From JAZQLP01 sp045629205 (lineage in GTDB: Bacteria; Bacillota; Clostridia; Oscillospirales; UBA644), in assembly GCA_045629205.1 (NCBI GenBank), contig JAZQQT010000174.1:1-10739 (forward strand): 10,739 bases of DNA. Direction: 5' to 3'. Shown one piece after another: positions 1-6,127 of this stretch. The notes beneath the pieces are model-generated. The model had not been told where the DNA came from. It did no database searches and saw nothing but the letters and a program-made list of their open reading frames with translations. The stretch's first letter is position 1. Each line of letters begins with the position of its first letter. The position numbers and the translations under genes were made by a program.

Positions 1-682
1 TTACTTTGCCGTTATCGTCGATCGTTGCGACCTCGGGGTCGCTTGTGTAAAACGAGAGCTTTCCGCTTTCTCCGATGCGGACGGTTTTCTTTGCGAGGGT
101 GGGCGCAGTATGATCGTAAAGACGCATGTCGTCGTAATTCAGAATAAGATTATGTTTATTGTCCACGTCGGCGTTTATTTCGATTTCGGCAAGGGCGAAA
201 TTCTGCGATTTATCGACAGGCGCAACTTTTACGAATCTCGCTTTTACGCCGTCGGTCGCGATCGGCTCTCCGCTTTTTACACCGTTTACCGTTTTGTTTT
301 CGTTCCACGTTCTGCCATCGTCCGAAATGCTGATGACCATATCCGAAAGGAACGGCTGAGGAGCGTCCTTCGCTTCATAAAGGACTATGTTCCGTATAAC
401 GTAAGACTCGGTGAGATCAACAAAAAGATACTCGCCGTAATCCTCGTATTTCGAGTTTTCGGAGCAGTAGTATGTTGTAAGGTCTCCGTCGTTTGCAAAG
501 ACGTTTGTTCCGCGTTCGGCAGATCCTCCCATCGCGTAACCCTGCGGCGCAACATTCGCGACGCCTATCAGTTTTGTTTCCGTTTCGGGAAGGTCTTTAT
601 TTGTTTCCGGCGCTTTCTCTCCACATCCGAAAAGCGATACGGCAAGGACTGAAATTAAAAGAATTGATATGATTTTTTTCAT
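1..682 (-). CDS. Discoidin/Ig-like domain lipoprotein, paralog 1 (3' end cut by window)
   Basis: Partial gene read leftwards from ATG at 682-680; 227 codons are visible and the frame stays open to the window edge. The product starts with a lysine pair and a hydrophobic stretch ending in the lipobox LFGC, with the lipidated cysteine at residue 20, so it should be anchored on the outer face of the membrane. Residues about 41-172 form an F5/8 type C (discoidin) domain, typical of carbohydrate binding (ANDGD, the EYLFVDL strand, SDDGRTWNE). Residues from about 178 start a Big_2-type Ig-like domain (FYTSDPEVATID). A hand alignment with the next gene gives 176 of 227 identical residues without gaps; the signal peptides differ most. 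It lies 38 bases downstream of that gene's stop with no terminator between, and AGAGAG precedes the start, so the two are probably co-transcribed. The missing C-terminal part is presumably a barrel domain as in the paralog. Confidence 0.85.
   Translation of the reverse strand, partial: MKKIISILLISVLAVSLFGCGEKAPETNKDLPETETKLIGVANVAPQGYAMGGSAERGTNVFANDGDLTTYYCSENSKYEDYGEYLFVDLTESYVIRNIVLYEAKDAPQPFLSDMVISISDDGRTWNENKTVNGVKSGEPIATDGVKARFVKVAPVDKSQNFALAEIEINADVDNKHNLILNYDDMRLYDHTAPTLAKKTVRIGESGKLSFYTSDPEVATIDDNGKV
1..682 (-). repeat. Copy A of a 682-base tandem gene duplication
   Basis: This segment aligns base for base with 1986-2667 at a constant offset of 1985 at both ends, so there is no net insertion or deletion between the copies. 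The longest run of identity I found is 53 bases (141-193 against 2126-2178). It covers signal peptide, discoidin domain and the start of the Ig-like domain. The repeat probably continues left of the window, since only the 5' part of the first paralog is present here. Confidence 0.85.
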
Positions 683-720
683 GTTGTGTTCTCTCTGTGG
701 CTTTATTATGTCAGGCTGAG

Positions 721-2667
721 TCATTTGCTCTCTTTCTCCGAAAAGGAGAGGAGGGTGAAGCTTCCCCTATATGTTTCGACAGTTATCTTTCCGTCGGTCA
801 CGGGCGTTTTTACCCAGACGTCGTTGTCTGCATCGTAAAGCCATACCGTGTCTGCGCCGTTTGTTATTTCAAATGAACAGTCGCGGTCTTCTTCGACTTG
901 ACAGTCGCGGAGTATGGAATAGTATTCTCCGGATTTTCCGATATAGTGTGATATGTAAATCGTAAGGTCTTCTCCGACCTGCTTTATCGGGAAACTTTCG
1001 GGAACGGTTATTTTGTAATCCGTGTATTTCGGAGTGACGTATATTTCCTCTGCCAGGGTGTCGGCAAGATAGGGACTGTATTTGTGTATCATTTCGTTGC
1101 AGTCTTTTACTCTGTTGTAAATCGGCGTGGGATTGTATTCTTTGTCGAGCATCGCCCTCGTAAATCCTTCACGGTTGCGTTCGTTGGGCGTGTAGAAAAG
1201 AAACCATTTGTAGTCTTTCAGACCGTATGACATTGAGAGAAACGTTTCGAATCTGAATTCGTAATCTTCCGGCATGTAGAAAGAGAGGCTTGTGTTGTCG
1301 GATTCGCTCGCCTGCAGATATAATGCCGTTCTCGTGTCGTATTTCAGAGCGGCTGATCTCAGCGCTTCGAGAATGCCCATCAATTCTCCCTGTTTCATTC
1401 TGTTGCCGGTGAACGGATAATAGTCTGTGCTTACGTATTGCTTGTTTCCGATGCAAAATTGCATGTTTTTGCCGAGTATAACGATGTTCTCGGGGTAAGG
1501 CAGAATGTTGAACCCTGCCGTGATATGCGGATTTATTTCTGCGATGCGGCAAATAAGTTCGGCGAATTGCGGTTCCAATTTCTGAACGGGTTCGTCGAGC
1601 GTGTATATTCCGCCGAACCCGGCTTTGTATTCGTATTTCGCGAGTATTGCGGCAAGTTCCTCATCGCTCAAATCGAGCATGTCGTATCCGTAAATCTCGT
1701 CGCAGACCTGATAGAGGATACCTCTCTCGGCGCAGAGGAAGAGACAGTAATCGGTGATTTTATTGTTCACGTCGTCGTAAACGCGGGTTTCTTCTATGTA
1801 GTCCGCAGACGAATCGGCGGCATAATCAAGGGCTTTTATCATCTGCCCCGGATGACAGAAATCCGAATGGTAAAACAGCGAAGCCATGAACTGCTCACAG
1901 CTGTCGTCCACTGTTTCGACTTTGCATTCGGAAAGGTTTTCGCCGTCGTATGCGTAAAGGGAGCATTTTCCGTAACCCGTAACGTTTACCTTGCCGTTAC
2001 CGTCGATCGTCGCTATCGCAGGGTCGCTTGTGTAAAACGAGAGCTTTCCGCTTTCTCCGAGTCGGACGGCTTTTTTCGCAAGGACAGGTGTCGAATCGCC
2101 GTAAAGACGCATGCTGCCGTAATTAAGAATAAGATTATGTTTATTGTCCACGTCGGCGTTTATTTCGATTTCGGCAAGTGAAAAATTCTGCGATTTGTCT
2201 GTCGGGGCGACCTTTACGAATCTTGTTTTTACTCCGTCGATATCGATCGCTTCGCCGTTTTTAACGCCGTTGACCGTTTTGATTTCGTTCCATGTTCTGC
2301 CGTCGTCCGAAACGCTGATGACCATGTCCGAAAGGAACGGCTGAGGAGCGTCCTTCGCTTCATGAAGAACTATGCTGCGTATGACGTAAGGCTCGGTGAG
2401 ATCAACGAAAAGATATTCGCCGTAATCGGCGTATTTAGACGATTCCGAGCAGTAATAAGTTTCGGGGTCGCCGTCGTTTGCGAAAATATTCGTTCCGCGT
2501 TCTGCCGAACCGCCCATTGCGTATCCCTGAACCGCGACGTTTGCAACGCCGATCGTCTTTGTTTCGACGTCGGGAACACTTCGATTTGCTTCCGGAACTT
2601 TTACTCCGCATCCGGCAAGTGAAAGACAAATTGCGGCAATCGCGGCAGCAGCCACCAACTTTTTCAT
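721..2667 (-). CDS. Surface lipoprotein with discoidin, Ig-like and putative TIM-barrel glycosidase domains, paralog 2
   Basis: A 648-residue lipoprotein. The start at 2667 is supported by GGGGAG eight bases upstream. The signal peptide ends in lipobox LAGC (Cys20). Residues about 41-172 are an F5/8 type C domain; about 178-252 a Big_2-type Ig-like domain (FYTSDPAIATIDGNGKV, then GYGKCSLYAYDG). Residues about 260-535 look like a (beta/alpha)8 barrel of the glycoside hydrolase kind: IEETRVYDD (291-299), GFGGIYTLDEP (350-360), GFNILP (385-390), YVSTDYYPF (411-419) and KWFLFYTP (487-494). Glu359 in the DEP motif is a candidate acid and Asp415 another conserved acidic residue. About 550-642 resemble the beta-sandwich C-terminal domain common after such barrels. 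I cannot assign a glycoside hydrolase family, so substrate and even activity are inference; a binding-only role is possible. The neighbouring rhamnosidase gene hints at rhamnose-containing glycans. Confidence 0.88.
   Translation of the reverse strand: MKKLVAAAAIAAICLSLAGCGVKVPEANRSVPDVETKTIGVANVAVQGYAMGGSAERGTNIFANDGDPETYYCSESSKYADYGEYLFVDLTEPYVIRSIVLHEAKDAPQPFLSDMVISVSDDGRTWNEIKTVNGVKNGEAIDIDGVKTRFVKVAPTDKSQNFSLAEIEINADVDNKHNLILNYGSMRLYGDSTPVLAKKAVRLGESGKLSFYTSDPAIATIDGNGKVNVTGYGKCSLYAYDGENLSECKVETVDDSCEQFMASLFYHSDFCHPGQMIKALDYAADSSADYIEETRVYDDVNNKITDYCLFLCAERGILYQVCDEIYGYDMLDLSDEELAAILAKYEYKAGFGGIYTLDEPVQKLEPQFAELICRIAEINPHITAGFNILPYPENIVILGKNMQFCIGNKQYVSTDYYPFTGNRMKQGELMGILEALRSAALKYDTRTALYLQASESDNTSLSFYMPEDYEFRFETFLSMSYGLKDYKWFLFYTPNERNREGFTRAMLDKEYNPTPIYNRVKDCNEMIHKYSPYLADTLAEEIYVTPKYTDYKITVPESFPIKQVGEDLTIYISHYIGKSGEYYSILRDCQVEEDRDCSFEITNGADTVWLYDADNDVWVKTPVTDGKITVETYRGSFTLLSFSEKESK
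1986..2667 (-). repeat. Copy B of a 682-base tandem gene duplication
   Basis: Partner of the segment at 1-682, in the same orientation and same codon register, consistent with a tandem duplication of a whole lipoprotein gene. The first 20 codons (signal peptide) have diverged most (8 of 20 residues identical), while residues 41-227 retain about 84 per cent identity by hand count, which suggests selection on the exported domains. Confidence 0.83.
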
Positions 2668-2701
2668 ACTTTGTTCTCCCCTGATGATTTTGTATAAGAG
2701 A

Positions 2702-2730
2702 ATTATACATTATGAATGACGGTTTGTAAA
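2702..2730 (-). promoter_or_regulatory. Sigma-A type promoter for the leftward lipoprotein genes
   Basis: On the minus strand TTTACA (2730-2725) and TATAAT (2707-2702) are separated by exactly 17 bases. Transcription should start near 2695, leaving a leader of roughly 28 bases before the ATG at 2667 and its GGGGAG ribosome binding site. The -35 hexamer overlaps a perfect 5-4-5 inverted repeat (see 2726-2739). Confidence 0.7.
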
Positions 2731-2739
2731 GAATTTTAC
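2726..2739. promoter_or_regulatory. Short inverted repeat over the -35 box (possible operator)
   Basis: GTAAA, four bases, then TTTAC form a perfect dyad that overlaps the -35 hexamer of the leftward lipoprotein promoter. The position would suit a repressor site, but five-base arms in AT-rich DNA can arise by chance, and no regulator gene is present in the window. Confidence 0.25.
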
Positions 2740-2755
2740 GGATATAACCGTCGAT

Positions 2756-2781
2756 CGGATTGTTTTTTCTATTGCAATCCG
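2756..2781. promoter_or_regulatory. Inverted repeat spanning the -35 box of the serine hydrolase promoter (possible operator)
   Basis: CGGATTG (2756-2762) and CAATCCG (2775-2781) are perfect seven-base arms around a T-rich 12-base centre. The right arm overlaps the -35 hexamer TTGCAA and the palindrome ATTGCAAT (2771-2778). It could be an operator or coincidence; the T-tract inside also occurs at the other two plus-strand promoters, where the arms are not conserved. Confidence 0.25.
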
Positions 2782-2800
2782 TTCCGTGAATTGCTATAAT
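2772..2800 (+). promoter_or_regulatory. Sigma-A type promoter of the serine hydrolase gene
   Basis: TTGCAA (2772-2777) and a perfect TATAAT (2795-2800) are spaced by 17 bases, preceded by six T residues (2763-2768). Transcription would start near 2807, giving a leader of about 50 bases. An ATG at 2786 lies between the two hexamers and so cannot be the start codon of the downstream gene. Confidence 0.8.
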
Positions 2801-2843
2801 ATATCGGATATTCCGTGTTTACGGTATGAAATACAAAACAAAA

Positions 2844-2850
2844 GCGGAGG
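2844..2850 (+). promoter_or_regulatory. Ribosome binding site that fixes a GTG start
   Basis: GCGGAGG ends seven bases before GTG at 2858, the ideal distance. The next in-frame ATG at 2870 would be 19 bases away, too far, and the in-frame ATG at 2786 lies inside the promoter. This selects the GTG. Confidence 0.75.
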
Positions 2851-2857
2851 TTTTGCC

Positions 2858-3712
2858 GTGAGCGGGCTTATGAAAAAAATCGTTTCCCTTATAAAGGAAG
2901 CGAACGATAATGTCTATTCTGTCTCCCTTATGGGCGACGGAATAGGGCACGAAACGGCGGAAATCGTTCCGGCAAATCCGTGTCAGGATATATACTCGGT
3001 CTCAAAGGCGTTTGTCGTTACCGCGATAGGAATGATGTCCGACAGGGGATTGCTCCGGACGGACGACAGAATCACCGATATACTTTCCGGTTTCGTTCCG
3101 TCGGATATCGATCCGCGCTGGCATAACATAACCGTTGACGATGCCCTTAAACACCGTATGGGCCATCCGGGCGGCTTTCTTGACATAGACATAAATGATG
3201 CAAACGGATTCGGAACGGATTATCTCGGATATCTCTTCCGTGCTTCGTTTGTAAGAGATCCCGCCGGAGAACCCGAATACACCGACGGAGCTTATTATCT
3301 CCTTGCCCGCGTTGTCGAAAATCTTTGCGGCGAAAGCGTCGACGATCTTTTGTGGAGAGAACTTTTCGCGCCTCTGCATTTCCGTGAGGCGGCGTGGAGC
3401 CACTGTCCGCAGGGCCACGTTATCGGCGCCACCGGTCTTTATGCCCGGGCGGGGGACGTTGTGAAACTTGGTGAGCTCTACCGCAGCGGCGGCGTTTTTG
3501 AAGGCAAACGCATTATTTCGGAAGAATGGGTAAACACCGTTCTCGAAAAAGGTTACGAGCTGCAGCCCACCGGCTTCGGCGACTCCTACGGCAAAGGCGG
3601 TATGCGGGGACAGATGCTTGCCGTCTTCCCATCAAAAAAGCTTTCGGTGTGCTGGACGTCATATAATATGAACCTGTATTCCGAGATACTTCGGATGATA
3701 GAGGATTCGTGA
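2858..3712 (+). CDS. Beta-lactamase-fold serine hydrolase (class C / family VIII esterase-like)
   Basis: A 284-residue protein read from GTG at 2858. It belongs to the beta-lactamase/transpeptidase-like serine hydrolases (Pfam Beta-lactamase, PF00144 type). The nucleophile motif is YSVSKAF, with Ser47 and Lys50 as the S-x-x-K pair. The second motif is Tyr141-Thr-Asp143 in YTDGAYYLLARVVE, matching the Y-x-N/D position, and GKGGMRGQ (245-252) sits where related enzymes have HTG, KTG or GHGG. There is no signal peptide or membrane segment, so it should act in the cytoplasm. That argues against a cell-wall carboxypeptidase or resistance enzyme and for an esterase or amidase on small substrates. 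At 284 residues it is shorter than many relatives (about 350-400). It is a single-gene unit with its own promoter and terminator. Placed before an intracellular rhamnosidase, it might remove acyl groups from imported sugars; that role is inference. Confidence 0.85.
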   Translation: MSGLMKKIVSLIKEANDNVYSVSLMGDGIGHETAEIVPANPCQDIYSVSKAFVVTAIGMMSDRGLLRTDDRITDILSGFVPSDIDPRWHNITVDDALKHRMGHPGGFLDIDINDANGFGTDYLGYLFRASFVRDPAGEPEYTDGAYYLLARVVENLCGESVDDLLWRELFAPLHFREAAWSHCPQGHVIGATGLYARAGDVVKLGELYRSGGVFEGKRIISEEWVNTVLEKGYELQPTGFGDSYGKGGMRGQMLAVFPSKKLSVCWTSYNMNLYSEILRMIEDS

Positions 3713-3723
3713 ATATAAAATCG

Positions 3724-3752
3724 GCAGAGTGGATAAAACACTCTGCTTTTCT
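3724..3752 (+). terminator. Intrinsic terminator of the serine hydrolase gene
   Basis: GCAGAGTG (3724-3731) and CACTCTGC (3739-3746) form a perfect eight-base stem with a seven-base loop, followed directly by TTTTCT. It begins 11 bases after the stop codon. The T-tract merges into the next promoter. Confidence 0.85.
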
Positions 3753-3753
3753 A

Positions 3754-3782
3754 TTGCAATCTTCAATCATTACTGTTATAAT
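3754..3782 (+). promoter_or_regulatory. Sigma-A type promoter of the rhamnosidase-lipoprotein unit
   Basis: TTGCAA (3754-3759) and TATAAT (3777-3782) lie 17 bases apart. The stretch TTTTCTATTGCAATC just upstream and over the -35 is identical to that of the promoter at 2772-2800. The predicted start of transcription near 3789 leaves a leader of roughly 23 bases. Confidence 0.8.
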
Positions 3783-3811
3783 ACCATCAAATATATGTTT
3801 CAGAGGTGCTT

Positions 3812-6115
3812 ATGAAATTATCAGGCGCGTTTATTTCGGCGGGAAGGGAATATTCCACGCTTTTCGAAAACGTGCCGGCTCCCTATGTCCGCCGGAGATT
3901 TTTCTGCGGAAAACCGGTAAAAAGAGCGGAGATCTCGGTCTGCGGTCTCGGCTTTTACCGCTTCTGGCTTAACGGCGAGGAACTTACAAGAGGTCTTCTT
4001 TCTCCCTATATATCAAATCCCGACCAGATTCTCGATTACGATGTTTATGATATAACCGACAGAATAAAGACCGAAAACGCACTGGGTTTTATCCTCGGTA
4101 ACGGACATCACAACTGTTATGGAGCATATGTATGGGGGATAGACAATGCCCCTTGGCGTTCGGCTCCAAAACTTGCCGTTTATCTTGAGATAGAATATAC
4201 CGACGGCACGGTCGAAACCGTTGAAGCCGACGAGAGCTTCCGCGTTGCGCCCTCTCCTGTTGTTTACGACGACCTCAGAATGGGCGAAGGCTATGATGCA
4301 AACAAAGAAATACCGGGCTGGAATCTGCCTCAATTCGACGACAGCGCATGGTCCGCCGCCCTTTCGGTCGAAGCTCCGCGCGGAAAGAAAACGATTTGCG
4401 GCGCTCATCCGATAACGACATACAACGAACTCAAACCCGCAAGAATCGTGCCCGATACCGTGCTGACATACGAGGATAATCCACGTGTCGACAAAGGCTA
4501 TTTATATGATTTCGGCCTTGATTCCTCGGGTATCCCGCACCTTCGCGTAAAAGGCGAAAAGGGTCAGAAAATCACGATGATATGCGGCGAATACATCAAA
4601 AAAGACGGCTCGATAACCATTGATAATATCAGATTCGTTCGCAGCGAACTCCGTGACCTGCCGCTCTATCTCCAAAAGGACGAATACACCTGTAAAGGCG
4701 AAGGACTTGAAGAGTGGGAACCCGGTTTTACGTATCACGGATTCAGATTCATTCTCGTCTGCGGCATCACTCCCGAACAGGCAACTCCCGATTTGATTAC
4801 ATATAAGGTCATGAGCAGCGAAATGGAGGAAAAAGGCGGTTTCAGATGCTCCGATGACGTTGCAAACAAATTGCAGGCAATGGTCCGCAACGCGACAAAG
4901 TCAAACTTCTTCCATTTTCCCACAGACTGTCCGCACCGTGAGAAAAACGGTTGGACGGGCGACGCCGCTCTTTCCGTGGAGCACGTCATGCTTAATCTTG
5001 CCGCCGAAGATAACTATGCCGAATGGGAAAAACATATCTGTGCCGCAATGAACGACGAGGGCGCTGTTCCAGGCATCGTTCCCACCTTCGACTGGGGCTT
5101 CGGCTGGGGTCACGGCCCGGGCTGGGACATTATTCTCACCACGATTCCCTATATGATTTATAAATACAGAGGCGACCTTGAACCGGCAAAACTCGCTTTG
5201 AATTATATGATGCGCGGAGTGAACTATCTCATAAACCGCACCGACGAAAAGGGGCTTGTCGCTTTCGGACTCGACGACCTTTACGCTCCTTTCGGCACAC
5301 ACATGCCGCTTAACGTTTCGGATACGATTTTCGCCATGGAATACTGCCGTGAGGCGGGCGTTCTTTTCGAAGCCTGCGGAAAAATGTATCAGGCAAGATA
5401 CTGTTACCGTCAGTCCTTCAAATACCGCCGCGCTTTCCGTAAGCATCTTATTGATTTCGATACAATGACTGTCGCAAATCAGGATAAGGAAACTCCCGGA
5501 TGTCAGTCTTCACAGGCAATGGCGATTTATTACGGAATGTTCGACCCCGCAGAAAAAGACGCCGCCTTCAAAGTCCTTGTCGATCTCTGCCACGAAAACA
5601 ACGATTTGATTGATACCGGTATTCTCGGCATCCGTGTTCTCTTCCACGTTCTTTCCGATTTCGGCGAAGAGGATCTTGCCTATAAGATGATAACAAGAAC
5701 CGACTGGCCCTCCTACGGTATGTTTGTTGCCCGCGGCGAGACCTCCATCCCCGAAGACTTCAACGATCTCAAATGGAGCGCGCCCTCCCTCAACCATCAC
5801 TTTATGGGCGACATCAGCGCGTGGTTCATCAAGGGCATCTGCGGTATAAAGCTCAATCCTTCCGACCGCAATGTCAAAGAAGCCGACATAGAGCCGCATT
5901 TTGTTTCGTCGCTTGATTTTGCCGAGGCATTCCACGATGCTCCCGAAGGCAGAATAAAAGTCCGCTGGGACAGAACCGCCGAAGGCATCGCTCTCGACAT
6001 TACCGTTCCGCCGTCGATGGACGTTGTTCTTCGCCTTCCCGACGGTTGGAATTATAACGGCAAGACCGAAATGAAAGCCGAAACCGGGAAAATGATGATC
6101 AAAAATAATCTTTAA
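3812..6115 (+). CDS. Alpha-L-rhamnosidase, glycoside hydrolase family 78
   Basis: A 767-residue GH78 enzyme that releases terminal alpha-L-rhamnose from glycosides by an inverting mechanism. The ATG at 3812 is chosen because AGAGGTG (3802-3808) is its ribosome binding site; the in-frame GTG at 3806 lies inside that site. Residues about 28-185 match the N-terminal rhamnosidase beta domain (GLGFYRFWLNGEEL, YDVYDITD, LGNGHH), about 205-320 the next beta domain (YDFGLDSSGIPHL), about 330-680 the (alpha/alpha)6 barrel, and the rest the C-terminal beta domain. The signature TDCPHREKNGWTGD gives Asp372, Glu377 and Asp384, with the same 5 and 7 residue spacing as Asp567, Glu572 and Asp579 of Bacillus BsRhaB; Glu377 corresponds to the proposed general acid. 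The likely base region is GETSIPEDF (642-650), Glu648 being the best candidate. No signal peptide is present, so it acts in the cytoplasm. A lipoprotein gene follows after 12 bases. Confidence 0.93.
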   Translation: MKLSGAFISAGREYSTLFENVPAPYVRRRFFCGKPVKRAEISVCGLGFYRFWLNGEELTRGLLSPYISNPDQILDYDVYDITDRIKTENALGFILGNGHHNCYGAYVWGIDNAPWRSAPKLAVYLEIEYTDGTVETVEADESFRVAPSPVVYDDLRMGEGYDANKEIPGWNLPQFDDSAWSAALSVEAPRGKKTICGAHPITTYNELKPARIVPDTVLTYEDNPRVDKGYLYDFGLDSSGIPHLRVKGEKGQKITMICGEYIKKDGSITIDNIRFVRSELRDLPLYLQKDEYTCKGEGLEEWEPGFTYHGFRFILVCGITPEQATPDLITYKVMSSEMEEKGGFRCSDDVANKLQAMVRNATKSNFFHFPTDCPHREKNGWTGDAALSVEHVMLNLAAEDNYAEWEKHICAAMNDEGAVPGIVPTFDWGFGWGHGPGWDIILTTIPYMIYKYRGDLEPAKLALNYMMRGVNYLINRTDEKGLVAFGLDDLYAPFGTHMPLNVSDTIFAMEYCREAGVLFEACGKMYQARYCYRQSFKYRRAFRKHLIDFDTMTVANQDKETPGCQSSQAMAIYYGMFDPAEKDAAFKVLVDLCHENNDLIDTGILGIRVLFHVLSDFGEEDLAYKMITRTDWPSYGMFVARGETSIPEDFNDLKWSAPSLNHHFMGDISAWFIKGICGIKLNPSDRNVKEADIEPHFVSSLDFAEAFHDAPEGRIKVRWDRTAEGIALDITVPPSMDVVLRLPDGWNYNGKTEMKAETGKMMIKNNL

Positions 6116-6127
6116 TGAGAGTTTTAT

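Noticed and set aside
110..652. 180-codon open frame on the plus strand opposite the first lipoprotein gene
   Set aside because: It is antisense to a gene with clear signal peptide and domain homology, and a similar open frame recurs opposite the paralog (1438-2181). Repetition follows from the shared sense sequence and codon bias. No ribosome binding site or recognisable protein features.
1438..2181. 247-codon open frame on the plus strand opposite the second lipoprotein gene
   Set aside because: Antisense shadow of the coding frame; low-complexity composition with no domain signals and no promoter or ribosome binding site.
2786..2857. N-terminal extension of the serine hydrolase from ATG at 2786
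   Set aside because: This ATG lies between the -35 and -10 hexamers of the gene's own promoter, while GGAGG is ideally placed for GTG at 2858.
3709..3972. 87-codon frame spanning the terminator and the start of the rhamnosidase gene
   Set aside because: It crosses a clear hairpin terminator and a promoter, then overlaps the rhamnosidase in another frame; no independent support.
4901..5446. 181-codon minus-strand frame inside the rhamnosidase gene
   Set aside because: It lies opposite the catalytic GH78 core, which is under evident protein-level constraint; no start signals.
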